Positions 11,262 through 20,188 of a stretch of 64,000 nt of DNA are shown here, piece after piece; positions within the stretch are counted from its first letter, which is position 1, and each line of letters begins with the position of its first letter. The DNA is taken from NCBI GenBank assembly GCA_034440615.1, contig JAOTOM010004293.1, positions 61,001 to 125,000 on the forward strand, read 5' to 3'. The notes beneath the pieces are model-generated. The model did not search any database, had not been told where the DNA came from, and saw only the letters and a list, made by a program, of their open reading frames with translations. This stretch comes from Ashinkailepas kermadecensis. Taxonomy: Eukaryota; Arthropoda; Thecostraca; Neolepadidae. The position numbers and the translations under genes were made by a program.

Positions 11262-11613
11262 AGGGGCTATATCATACATCCAGAGTTCATAACTTCCAGA
11301 GTTCATAACGTCCAAAATGCGAAATAAAGCCCAACATTTATCGGATAGGGTGCGTTCAGAACGTCCAGAGTTCATAACGTCCAAGGATCACAACGACCAA
11401 AACTGGCAGGGCGCAAAATGACCCTGGAAGTCGACGCGCCCTTAAACTCCAATCCACCACCACCACCAAAACTGGCTTCAGAGGGAGCGTTCATAAAGTC
11501 CAGGGTTCATAGCGTCCAAAAATAGTTCCTCAGATGTCCGCTAGAGGAGCCAGCGGAACCCTGGTGGTGAAATCGTGCGGCTGCATCTCCGCTTGTTGTC
11601 AACAGGTGGCAGG
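11262..11613 (+). repeat. Repeat with internal GTTCATAACGTCC units, copy A
   Basis: Contains several CCAGAGTTCATAACGTCC units and ends with GTTGTCAACAGGTGGCAG. It matches the reverse complement of 26857-27157 in order. Copy A is interrupted by a mini-retroposon at 11408-11465, where copy B has the uninterrupted site AAAACTGGCTTCA. Confidence 0.85.
11408..11465 (+). mobile_element. 58-bp mini-retroposon with CCA tail, TSD and empty site
   Basis: AGGGCGCAAAATGACC opens the unit, GACGCGCCC closes the hairpin, and a CCA-repeat tail follows. Exact duplication CCAAAACTGGC lies at 11397-11407 and 11466-11476. The related repeat copy at 26857-27157 lacks the insert, giving a pre-insertion reference inside the same window. 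Confidence 0.95.
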
Positions 11614-12594
11614 AGTGTGCAGTTATTGTTGCATGGTACCTCGCAAATGTGCTGCCAAATGTGATCTAGTGGTTTCTTCAGGTGTGGATTCTGAAATCTT
11701 CTCCAGTTCCTCCAGGGGACGAATGCATTTCCTCAGAGGGTCGCCTTCGGTGGGAAAATTCGTTGAGCAGGGGCTGCGCATGATAATACTGAGGGGGGCA
11801 CATTTTCCTCCGAACAGTGCGCCTTTGGCTGGAAAATTCGTTCCAAAGGGGTGGGGAGGGTCTTTTCCGGTCGGACCGGGCCACCTTACTCTGGGGAGCG
11901 GGGACTGCCGTGGAAGGCTGGGGAATGTATCGGGACGTCGCTGCTTATCAGTTATCAGCTATCTGGACGGTCCCCCAATGCCGGAACACTGGACTTTGAC
12001 CATGAGGGGTGTGGTTCACCGACGCGCCGGGCCGGGCATCGTAACAAGCGGTTGGGCATAAGTTTGAATGCATACAGTTCAGTTTCGTGAACACACATCA
12101 AAATCGAATGGGCGATACCTTGCATTCGAATCCAGGGATATATTATTCAGGCAATAAAAGCTAGGAAATCGATTTATCGCGCATTCTTATTTCCCTCGCG
12201 TTATTCACAATAGATAACCTCACGGCTTAGGATAAAATACACATAAATTGTTATGTGCGTTGCAAGGAACATGAAAATGCAGTAGTTACGCCCAAATAGG
12301 GAAAGCAAAACTAGACTCATTTCAGCCGGATATGGTGAATACACGACTAGAAACTGCTTGAAATGGTTCTTGTTCACTGGTGGAGCATTATTGCAAAGCG
12401 CTAATCCAAGCTGCAGGGTGGGACGCATATGGTGCAAAAGTTTCCTGATCTGATCGTATTTGCAAGGAGCAGCCGTGCATCTATGTCGACCCCTCATCGT
12501 CATTTCCGCCATTTAGCGGAAAAAATGCAGATTGCATGAAATGCATCCATGCAACAACGACTTGACGGTTATGTGAGGTACTTTTATACTCATT
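11614..12594. other. Unassigned
   Basis: A 175-codon plus frame starts inside the preceding repeat and shows no family motif. I treat it as chance or repeat-derived. Confidence 0.3.
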
Positions 12595-13680
12595 TTAAGA
12601 ACATGACAGCCCTTATTTGTTTGTTCTGGAACCGCTCCTGCCCTGTCCGCGAAGTGCAAAAAAAATATTGCGAGGTGTCTTTAAGAAACCTGCTATTCAA
12701 CGCCAAATCGACAAGTGAAAGGGCCAAAATACACCCAATAATTTATATTTTGATGAAAATGATTGTGTGGGGTTATCTGATGCACCGAATCCAGCTGTGC
12801 CATTCCTAGAACGAACAGATAAATGGTCAAGGAGTTACAGACTGAGGCATTTTCCGCCCCGGTAGCTCAGTTGGCTAGAGCGCTGGCCTGCACTGGTCTC
12901 CCCTGTCCCGGCAAAGCAGGGTCCGAGTCGCTTCACGCGCTCGCATTTAGCCCCCGGCTGGGAGGGTCAGTTGGCGGCTGGCCCGATAACGCCGAGGACG
13001 AGGTACCGGGCGGCCGTGTCTGTGCATTGACGGCACGTTAAACTTTCGGTCTAAATTCTACCGTTGAACTGGAGTTCATGGATCGGGTGGTGGGGCCGGG
13101 GTTTACGCAACAAGCTCTGCTTAGCAATAGAACCGTGGTTCATAAAGCCACCCCAGCAAGAATTGGGGTTTATTTTTTTTAATGTGATAGGTCACCTAAC
13201 AGTCTTTTAAAGTGTTTAACTCAATAAAGAACGATCCGAATTATACAAACGTATGTATAGGTGAACTCACAATAATCCACTGAGTCTTTTGGCTCTTTCG
13301 GAATTTTCCTTTACGGGCTATTTGAAACGTGACATCGTGACCGAAGGGCACACGACCTACTTTAACTTTCGGAACAATCACAATGCGATCTTTAAAAAGT
13401 ACAAAACTGAAGTTCGATACTTTATCTTTCGGAGCAAGTAATAAATAAAAAGCAGAGTTTTGCCCCTAAAACTCTACATATCCGCTCTAAATTAGGCATG
13501 TATTGATATTTTTGCTCTAGTGTACCATTGCCTGTTTTAATAGTCTCTAAAAACGGTACATCACTAAAATATAAGCCTGTTCACGATCAAGGCACTTGCT
13601 GGGATGAAAATGTTAGTAATCTGAGCCTGAGTGTTGTGTTGCAGAAGTATTCGAACACGTGATGACAAAGGTTAAACAGA
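12595..13680 (+). repeat. Repeat X, copy 1 (interrupted by a SINE)
   Basis: Collinear with the reverse complement of 25240-26060: GGGCCAAAATA, GGGGTTATCTGATGC, GGTCAAGGAGTTA, GGTCACCTAACA, GTGACATCGTGACC, AATTAGGCATG and GTTGTGTTGCA appear in the same order. A partial copy of its 3' half lies at 23285-23460. The middle of copy 1 is displaced by the insert at 12855-13180. No coding frame is seen and the class is unknown. Confidence 0.85.
12855..13180 (+). mobile_element. tRNA-like-headed SINE inserted in repeat X
   Basis: Head GCCCCGGTAGCTCAGTTGG carries an A box and GGTCCGAGTCGC resembles a B box. The body is GC-rich and ends GAATTGGGGTTTA plus T-rich sequence. The second copy of repeat X (near 25870-25890, minus) reads straight across this place, which fixes the insert limits. 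No clear target duplication is visible. The family differs from the tRNA-Val SINE. Confidence 0.75.
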
Positions 13681-14089
13681 TATGACAAAATTTCTACAAA
13701 TTGTGGTAGTAGACGATTTATAAGTCCTACCTTGCGATGAATTACAAGGAGAGAGAAACATCCACAACACAGCAACCACATTATTATCACCGATAAACCT
13801 TCCGCTCAACCACTTATTGCATCTCGAAAGTTAAAATATCTGCGAATGTAGCGAAATATCAGGAAGGGCACAGATATCAGGTGGCGCCGTGTTTGGGTGC
13901 CCAATGCTCACTGCTCACTCTGGCTGACCGTGCTGCCTGTGAAGCAAGGCAATTTCTGAGGGTGTCAGACGCAGACAAGGTGAAAGCAAAGCTATGTTAT
14001 GAGTCTGACCAGATCAGCCGCATGTGTCTCGGCAAGACCGACTGTGGTACGGTGTGACAGGCTGAGGCCAATTTCACTAAAATCACAAG
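13681..14089. other. Unassigned
   Basis: Nothing recognised. Confidence 0.3.
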
Positions 14090-14125
14090 CTGTGTATTCA
14101 CACCGAATTCGGTGTGAATACACAG
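14090..14125. repeat. Perfect 36-bp palindrome centred on GAATTC
   Basis: CTGTGTATTCACACCG, then AATT, then the exact reverse complement. Outside it, ATTTCACTAAAATCAC (14070) and ATTTCACTAACATCAC (14152) form a direct repeat, so the palindrome probably belongs to a small palindromic element. Confidence 0.9.
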
Positions 14126-14910
14126 TTTGTGCTGTTATTTGTAAAGATGGCATTTCACTAACATCACGAGCTAACAAAACTACAAAATCCAAAGTACATC
14201 GTTTGTTAGTCACAAACTACACAGAAATGTGTGTTATTACATCGTCTGAATTTCACCAAGGTTGTCGGGTGTTCACAATCCTGGCAAATACACCGCTTGC
14301 GATGACACACGTTCTAGACTGTGAATTTTGGTGGAGAGCAGTAGCAGTAAAGGAAACATGGATGAATTGGATTTGTTTTTCGAGGAGACTCCGCTGCGGC
14401 GAGCAGCAAGGGTGTTCAAGCCTCATAGCAACCTACACTTCAAGAGTGAAAACTACTTCACGTACCTATGTACCTAATTTCGGATGAAGAGGGACATTAC
14501 AGGCTAGAACCAAACATCAGAATAGATGGCTATGTTTAGTTCTTCTCATGAATTCAGGGGGCCATGCCCCCCCCAAAAAAAAAACAGTGGCGGATACAAT
14601 GGGTACGCTGGGGGCATGTAACTCCGCCCCATGAAAAGTTGGCACCCCTCCGGCCGGGTAAATGCGCCCCTCCGGGAAGGCTAGAGTGCACCCTTCAAAT
14701 TTTTCTGCCAGAGGCACCTCTCTGAGGAAAAGGTGTCCCTTGGAAGAAAAGGCTGCCCTCTGGGAAGGCCCGAATACACAAACCTAGGTAGGTAGGTAAA
14801 TAGGGTAGCTACTACCTGCCTAGAGCCCAGGGGTGTTTGTTGTTTTACACTTTTGAGGAGGAAAATGCCCCCTCAGTGTTGGCTTCCCCCACACTAATTT
14901 CAACTTTCAA
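14126..14910. other. Unassigned, with a MITE-like end at 14586
   Basis: CAGTGGCGGATACA at 14585-14598 resembles the ends of the hAT-like MITEs near 16.7 and 56.2 kb. I do not see the partner end. No gene. Confidence 0.35.
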
Positions 14911-15836
14911 CACGCGCACTGGAGGGGGGGGGGGGCGAAATCCGCCCACCCTCCGGTTTTTCGCAAATAACTGCAGATTTTACCGGTCGATATACGCGAT
15001 TTTCGGTGTACCTGCTTAGAAATGAACGGCACGTCGTTTAAAGCAAGACAAATGGAAATCGGCCGAAAATTTTTACAGTTGGGGGCCGCTAAAGTAAAAA
15101 AAATGTTATAGCGCCAGACCACAAAAATCGGCGCTGATGCGCTTCCAGTATACTGACAAAAGGGAAGTGTTCTAGGCAACACTAGCGACTTGTTTGATGC
15201 ATATTGATATGCTGTATAGTTTCAAGGTCATGTTAGGTCACCAAGGTCAAGTCAGGTCAAGTTCATGACAGGTTAATGGAACCAAACTTGATCAACTGGA
15301 ATGTTGCCATAAATGCACTACTGGTTGTCATTTGTACTGTTTGTCATTGCGTTTCCATACTTTATTCACGTACTTCACTCCCTTCTTCACGAAGCCGATT
15401 GCTCCGAGCTGCCCGACGGAGCAGTCGGGCGGGCGGCCGGTTCCGGTAACTGGAACAGGTAACTGACCTGTTAAAGTGGTGCTGTATAGGTGACCTGAGG
15501 TCAAATGTTGGGTCTAGCATCTGCATTGCATCATTAGTAATGTCCAAAACATCATTGATGCCCATTTTTGAGCATTTAAACACAATCACAGCGATCCATA
15601 ACGATGACAAGCCAAGCCACGCAAAACCGGGAAATTTTGCGAATCTAACCTCATTTGACCTTGAAGATATTGACCTAAGGTCACGAAAATTGCACACAAT
15701 AGTGTTCACCACCGTGTCCATCCACCCTGCGAATTTCGTTCCTCCAGCTTTACTAGGAGCCGAGATCTTAGGGGGGCGGAATCCGCCCCCCCCCCCTCCA
15801 GTGCGCGTAATTCTCAGAGGCCCTCCAGGGCGCGTG
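14911..15836. mobile_element. TTAA-type nonautonomous DNA element, copy 1
   Basis: Begins CACGCGCACTGGAGG and ends CCTCCAGGGCGCGTG followed by TTAA (15837-15840). The left flank is TCAA, a one-base decay of TTAA. Termini are inverted repeats, and each end also carries a G/C palindrome around GGCGAAATCCGCC or GGCGGAATCCGCC. It is collinear over its whole length with 60577-61561. No transposase is encoded. TTAA targets are known for piggyBac and Kolobok elements, and I cannot choose between them. Confidence 0.9.
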
Positions 15837-15840
15837 TTAA

Positions 15841-16472
15841 CATGGAACCCCGTGGAGTGTCCCCTCCAATCCATTTGGGCCTGCCCATTGCCTTCACGTA
15901 TTTTGCCCCCACCCCACCCCAAATAATTTTCACAAATCAACACCCGTGCTAGAGCCTCTAGGACCCCACTGGCACTAGTACATACCTTGCTTAAGTAACA
16001 TACCGGATTGAAGGTAGCTAAGGAGGCTTTTTCTTCATGCATGCAAACCTCCACTTGCATCAGTCATTCGGTAGGTCCCAGGTAGGCGCCTACATACCCG
16101 CTACAGCCCACAACCAGCATAAACTGATCCACAAAACACGAAGGTCACTGTCATGTTGAATCACTCCATGCTGTCCTCAATAGCTTATGAAGCTGTGCTC
16201 ACAAACACATCCGCAAATCACTCACGCAAATCTAATTCAGTCACTTCACCAACTCCCCATCATTACGGGCCAAGCATGGCGATACTACTGGTTTTCTGCT
16301 GTCTTTCCATTGTTGGTGCACGCGCAGCCTGGCATTTTTGCAATTCGGTCGTGATGCAAATTCCGTATTATTTGGGCTTGCCTGCCATCGGAACCCAGGG
16401 GTGGATCGATCAATTTGAATGATTGAGGAACTATAAATTTAACTATCGATGTAGGGTAAGGCCTCGGATAAC
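15841..16472. other. Unassigned
   Basis: Short plus frame at 16153-16422 with no motif. Nothing else. Confidence 0.3.
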
Positions 16473-16486
16473 ATGGTACAAAATAT

Positions 16487-16642
16487 GGGGACGAGTGGTT
16501 TAGGGGTAAGATGCTCGTCTCGCAATCGAAAGATTGTGGGTTCGAGTCTCGCCTGTCGCTACTCTTCGCCCGCGACCAATCGGCGTGAGAGATTGGCGAC
16601 GCTATGTGACTCAACGGTCGACGTGTCGTAAAACCAATAACC
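16487..16642 (+). mobile_element. Full-length tRNA-Val SINE, 13-bp TSD
   Basis: Head GGGGACGAGTGG with A box, anticodon loop CTCACAA (CAC, Val-like) and B box GGTTCGAGTC. Then the central domain CGCGACCAATCGGCGTGAG and a 3' hairpin CGACGC...GTGTCG with tail TAAAACCAATAACC. Exact duplication ATGGTACAAAATA lies at 16473-16485 and 16643-16655. This is the clearest reference copy in the window. Confidence 0.97.
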
Positions 16643-16659
16643 ATGGTACAAAATACGGG

Positions 16660-17160
16660 TACGGCTGGATACAGGGGCATTGGGGTGCATTCCTCCAGTG
16701 CTCCCACATGGAAGGTGGCTCTCCTCCGGCCGGGCAGAGGAGCCGCTCTGCAAAGGCTCTAATACCTCCCTCCCCCCTCCCCCCCAACGAATTGTTCAGC
16801 CTTAGGCGCCCCTTGGAGGCTTCCGGCGGAGGTACCCCTCCAGGTGCGCTAGCAGAGGAGCCCTCCGTAGAAATGACACATCCCTCCAGACAATTGCCTT
16901 ATGGAAATTCCTGTATCCGCCCCTGACGGGGGGGAATTGCCCAGGCAGTGGCGGAAGATGCCATCACTCCATGTCGGCAAACAAAATAATGAATGTGGCA
17001 ATGGGGCAGCTAGGATGAAATCGTGGTCCGAATCCGGTGATGTTTTGGACAATCGGTGGGTTGGGATGGGATGGGTAGTAGGTTCGTCGCTGTGTAGGAG
17101 GAGCGCAAATTTCCATTGTGGGCACATGCCCCCAGTGCCCTCTGTATCCGCTCCTGTATT
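16660..17160. mobile_element. hAT-like MITE fragments (two, adjacent)
   Basis: Ends of type CAGNGGCGGATACA recur: GGCTGGATACAGG near 16667, its inverse CCTGTATCCGCCCCTG at 16910-16925, CAGTGGCGGAAG near 16945 and inverse TGTATCCGCTCCTG near 17143-17156. The first pair is bounded by the similar octamers ACGGGTAC and ACGGGGGG. G/C-rich, no coding capacity. Assignment to hAT rests on end sequence only. Confidence 0.5.
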
Positions 17161-17183
17161 GAGGATAATGAAGCATATACATT

Positions 17184-17221
17184 AGCAGGCCGAGAATGCA
17201 GGGAGGGATTCTCGGCCTGCT
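17184..17221. repeat. Perfect hairpin, 14-bp arms, 10-nt loop
   Basis: AGCAGGCCGAGAAT and ATTCTCGGCCTGCT flank GCAGGGAGGG. No associated gene. Confidence 0.85.
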
Positions 17222-17454
17222 GGGATGTCAGCTGATTTTCCTATCAAGGGTTTAAAGCATTGAAGGAAACTGTTTATAATGAATATCATATTTTCTATCG
17301 TTCGGTCTTATGTATCTTAATTCTTTATTACATTGTTAATTCGTCAGAATTTCTTCCCTTAATCATTATTGTAAATAAGTCATATTATGTTGTAATATAT
17401 GTGTTCTTTTTTTTACTGAAAGGCATTCTAAAATCACAGTTTGTAATACACTCG

Positions 17455-17600
17455 CAACATCCGGCCAGGATTACAATTTTTGTCATTACAGAGCAAGACC
17501 TTTGTGAAACTTGATTTAACACAGTTTGTAATTTGCATCACACTGTTTGTTAGCAAACTGTGAGTACAAAAACAATAGTGAAATTGGCCACAGAGTGGGA
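17455..17600 (+). repeat. Direct repeat pair, copy 1
   Basis: Matches 18803-18948: CAGGATTACAATTTTTGTC, AGAGCAAGACCTTTGTGAAA, CTTGATTTAACACAGTT and AACAATAGTGAAATTGGCCA in the same order. Copies are about 1.35 kb apart. Confidence 0.9.
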
Positions 17601-17854
17601 AACTTACTTTCCGGGTTGGGAGTCGGAGTGCATACCAACTTCTTCCGGCGTACATTTTCATGGACATTATTTGTTGATGCATGGAATCTGTTTACCAGTA
17701 ACCGACCAGAAAAACCTGTGTAATCAGTACCTACATAATATGCATTCTCATTCTTCGTCAAATCAAATGTCAAAACATAGGAACAAAGAAGTGAACAATG
17801 GATGGCACCGCCCGGCAGTGGCTCGTAATAATCAGCACTATTTAGTCTCTCATA

Positions 17855-18013
17855 GGGGACGAGTGGTCTAGGGGTAAGATGCTCGTCTCACAACCGAAAG
17901 GTTGTGGGTTCGAGTCTCACCTGTCGCTATTCTTCGCCCGCGACCAATCGGCGTGAGAGATTGGCGACGCTACATGACTCAACGGTCGACGTGTCGTAAA
18001 ACCAATAACCAAC
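17855..18013 (+). mobile_element. Full-length tRNA-Val SINE, 12-bp TSD
   Basis: Head, central domain and hairpin tail all present. Exact duplication TAGTCTCTCATA lies at 17843-17854 and 18014-18025. Confidence 0.97.
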
Positions 18014-18025
18014 TAGTCTCTCATA

Positions 18026-18799
18026 ATTCACAGGAGCAATGCGCTTTCCATTCACTGTTGGTCTCAGTACAAGGCTAACCATATGAAAAACGAACACGAA
18101 TACTTCACATTTCACCCTGAGCTCAGAGCGCATACCTACTTACGCAGCCAATTTCCTACGTAATACGAACGCAACTACCGCACACACCACAGTTAGATGT
18201 GATCAAAGCAAAATATCAGTCAAGGTCTTGTGTTTGCAGTATGACACTGTTAACCATGTGTTCAAAGTTGCTAATGGTTATGACGTCATATACAAATTTC
18301 CTTGCATTGATTGGTTGACTGACAGATTTCGGAACAGAAAACGCTAACGCAGCCAATTCTGATCGGTGGCCTCCGCGACTCCGGAGGACGTCTCTTAAAA
18401 CTGTCAAACTTTCCCACTATATGGGTGGCAGGAACACAGGTTTTCAGACTCCGGCTCCAGAGCCGGAGAACAGTGTTCTCAGTGCGCATGCGCATCATCT
18501 TGCAAGTTGCTGTTGGTGCATTGTTGTCGGCAATTCCGGTGGTTGAGATTGATGGAGTGTGTGAAGATGGGGTCCGGCTGCTGACTGCCACAAAAGTGGT
18601 TAGTTTGAGTTGTGACCATAAGTGGAATAACCAGCGTTTTTTTTTGGGGGGGGGGGTGTCGTTCTGTGTTTATTTTTATTGATATCTTTGTTCTCACATT
18701 TGTGTCTGAGTACATGTGAAGCCCATCCTATCCAGTATGAACCCGGAGTGCAAAAATGTTTTCAGAGATAAAATATCTTATGAAGTGCCTTAATTCCCA
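18026..18799. other. Unassigned
   Basis: Contains a short palindromic CCGGCTCCAGAGCCGG near 18449 and a T/G homopolymer stretch at 18638-18657. No gene recognised. Confidence 0.3.
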
Positions 18800-18802
18800 C
18801 CC

Positions 18803-18948
18803 TGCTCGCAACATCCTGCCAGGATTACAATTTTTGTCGTTACAGAGCAAGACCTTTGTGAAACTTGATTTAACACAGTTAGTGATTTGTATCACACTGT
18901 TAGCAAGCTGTGTGAGTACACAAACAATAGTGAAATTGGCCACTGATG
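18803..18948 (+). repeat. Direct repeat pair, copy 2
   Basis: Second copy of the 17455-17600 block, ending just before a LINE 3' fragment. Confidence 0.9.
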
Positions 18949-18959
18949 GAACCAAAAGT

Positions 18960-19461
18960 AGAGTTCCGAAAAGGCATGAGAAATTGCAAAGCAGCTGAGA
19001 CGCCCTGGGCACTAGCAAACTCCAAGAAATCAAACCACGAGTAGGGTACTGGCCCTCGTCTTCCAGGAAAATACGAGCGGAGGAGGTGGCGTTGGCACGA
19101 CTCCGAATCGGATACACATGCACAATACACTGCCACCTCCTCATGAATGAAGACAAGCCAGTATGCCCACGAAGCAATTCTCAACTAACGGTACGTCACA
19201 TTCTCACATGTCAGCACTACGCACAGGAGAGAGCCCAGTACCTTGGAACCAGCAGGACATTCCCCAGTCTCCTTCGAGACGACTCGAACTGCTTAGTAAA
19301 AGTGTGTCAATACTTTAGGAAAATGGGATTTTTGATAATATATTCGGGTCAGTAAAAACTAGTCACCCAACCATAACACTAAGACATGGCTCTGACTAAG
19401 TAGTTCTCTGTCCTGTTATGGGCGCTAAATGATCTACCATGGTCGATGCGCCCTAAAACCC

Positions 19462-19467
<6 letters not shown>
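18960..19467 (+). mobile_element. LINE ORF2 C-terminal fragment with 3' hairpin tail
   Basis: The frame 19086-19355 encodes a Cys/His-rich C-terminal block, with LTVRHILTCQHY and ERAQYL, homologous to the ends of the LINEs at 28.6, 40.4 and 55.0 kb. Upstream frames are broken. The 3' UTR ends in the hairpin GGGCGCTAAATGATC...GATGCGCCC at 19420 and TAAAACCCAAATAAC, which runs into a CA microsatellite. It is a 5'-truncated and dead copy. Confidence 0.85.
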
Positions 19468-19501
<34 letters not shown>

Positions 19502-19515
19502 TATACACACACACA
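19468..19515. repeat. CA microsatellite at a LINE tail
   Basis: Alternating AC with TATACACATA interruptions, starting exactly where the LINE tail ends. It probably seeded from the tail. Confidence 0.9.
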
Positions 19516-19639
19516 CTTGTTTTGGGAAACTTGTGCGAGATATATGATCTATGTAAGGAGAACCCTGAAAACCCTCGCACCGGCTTTTAACCTTTGTCGC
19601 CCTTCGTCCGAAGCATTGTGTCTTGGCAGGCAGCAGTGG

Positions 19640-19919
19640 GACGCACTCGGTGTGGGAGTGCACTTATCAGCAAAACCCGAAACTGTTCATATCCGGTCTC
19701 GGCCTTCCCGGTCTCAAAGGCCGTGACCTCAATCACGCTGTATGCGGCAAGGAAAACCGTGATTGTATCATGCACAACTGTGAGGACTGCCCTGGTGAAG
19801 ACGTGGTGATGAACTTTCTAAGGATTGTCCTCACGGACAAATCAGGAGAAGAGAGTGAAAGTGATTCAGCCCCAGATGATGACATGGATAATGCAATTAG
19901 GTACAGACAGTGGATGAGC
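19640..19919 (+). pseudogene. Arthropod repetitive-protein gene, copy A, 5' part
   Basis: The frame ends in DSAPDDDMDNAIRYRQWMS, and has a CIMHNCEDCPG cysteine block and a YQQNPKLFISGLGLP-like start. The inverted copy at 23771-24990 has the same blocks in order (for instance DLAPDDDLDNYIRYKQWMST). I recall this as an uncharacterised protein family that is multicopy in arthropod genomes. Its function is unknown to me. The frame is cut at 19919 by the TIR transposon and resumes at 23188. Confidence 0.7.
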
Positions 19920-20188
19920 TAGGGTGGTCCAAAAACGGAACATGATATTTCTTTCTCTCCACAGGACTAATTTTATTACACATCACGAAAAGGAATTACC
20001 CGTAAAATTTCGTCTCTCTATCTCATCATTTAGGGGTCGCCCCACTTTACTTTTTCTTCGTCAGGTTGGTCTTTGAGGGTGTCGGGATGGCAATTCGGTG
20101 TCCGTGAACGAGACGGAAAATGAATTGCTTCTGATCCTCATCCTTCGTCAGCGTCGCATTGTACGCCTCTGCCAGGGCCACTCCGCGT

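Noticed and set aside
16487..16560. tRNA-Val gene
   Set aside because: The head has mismatches in the anticodon stem and is always followed by the SINE body and target duplications, so it is a SINE promoter, not a tRNA gene.
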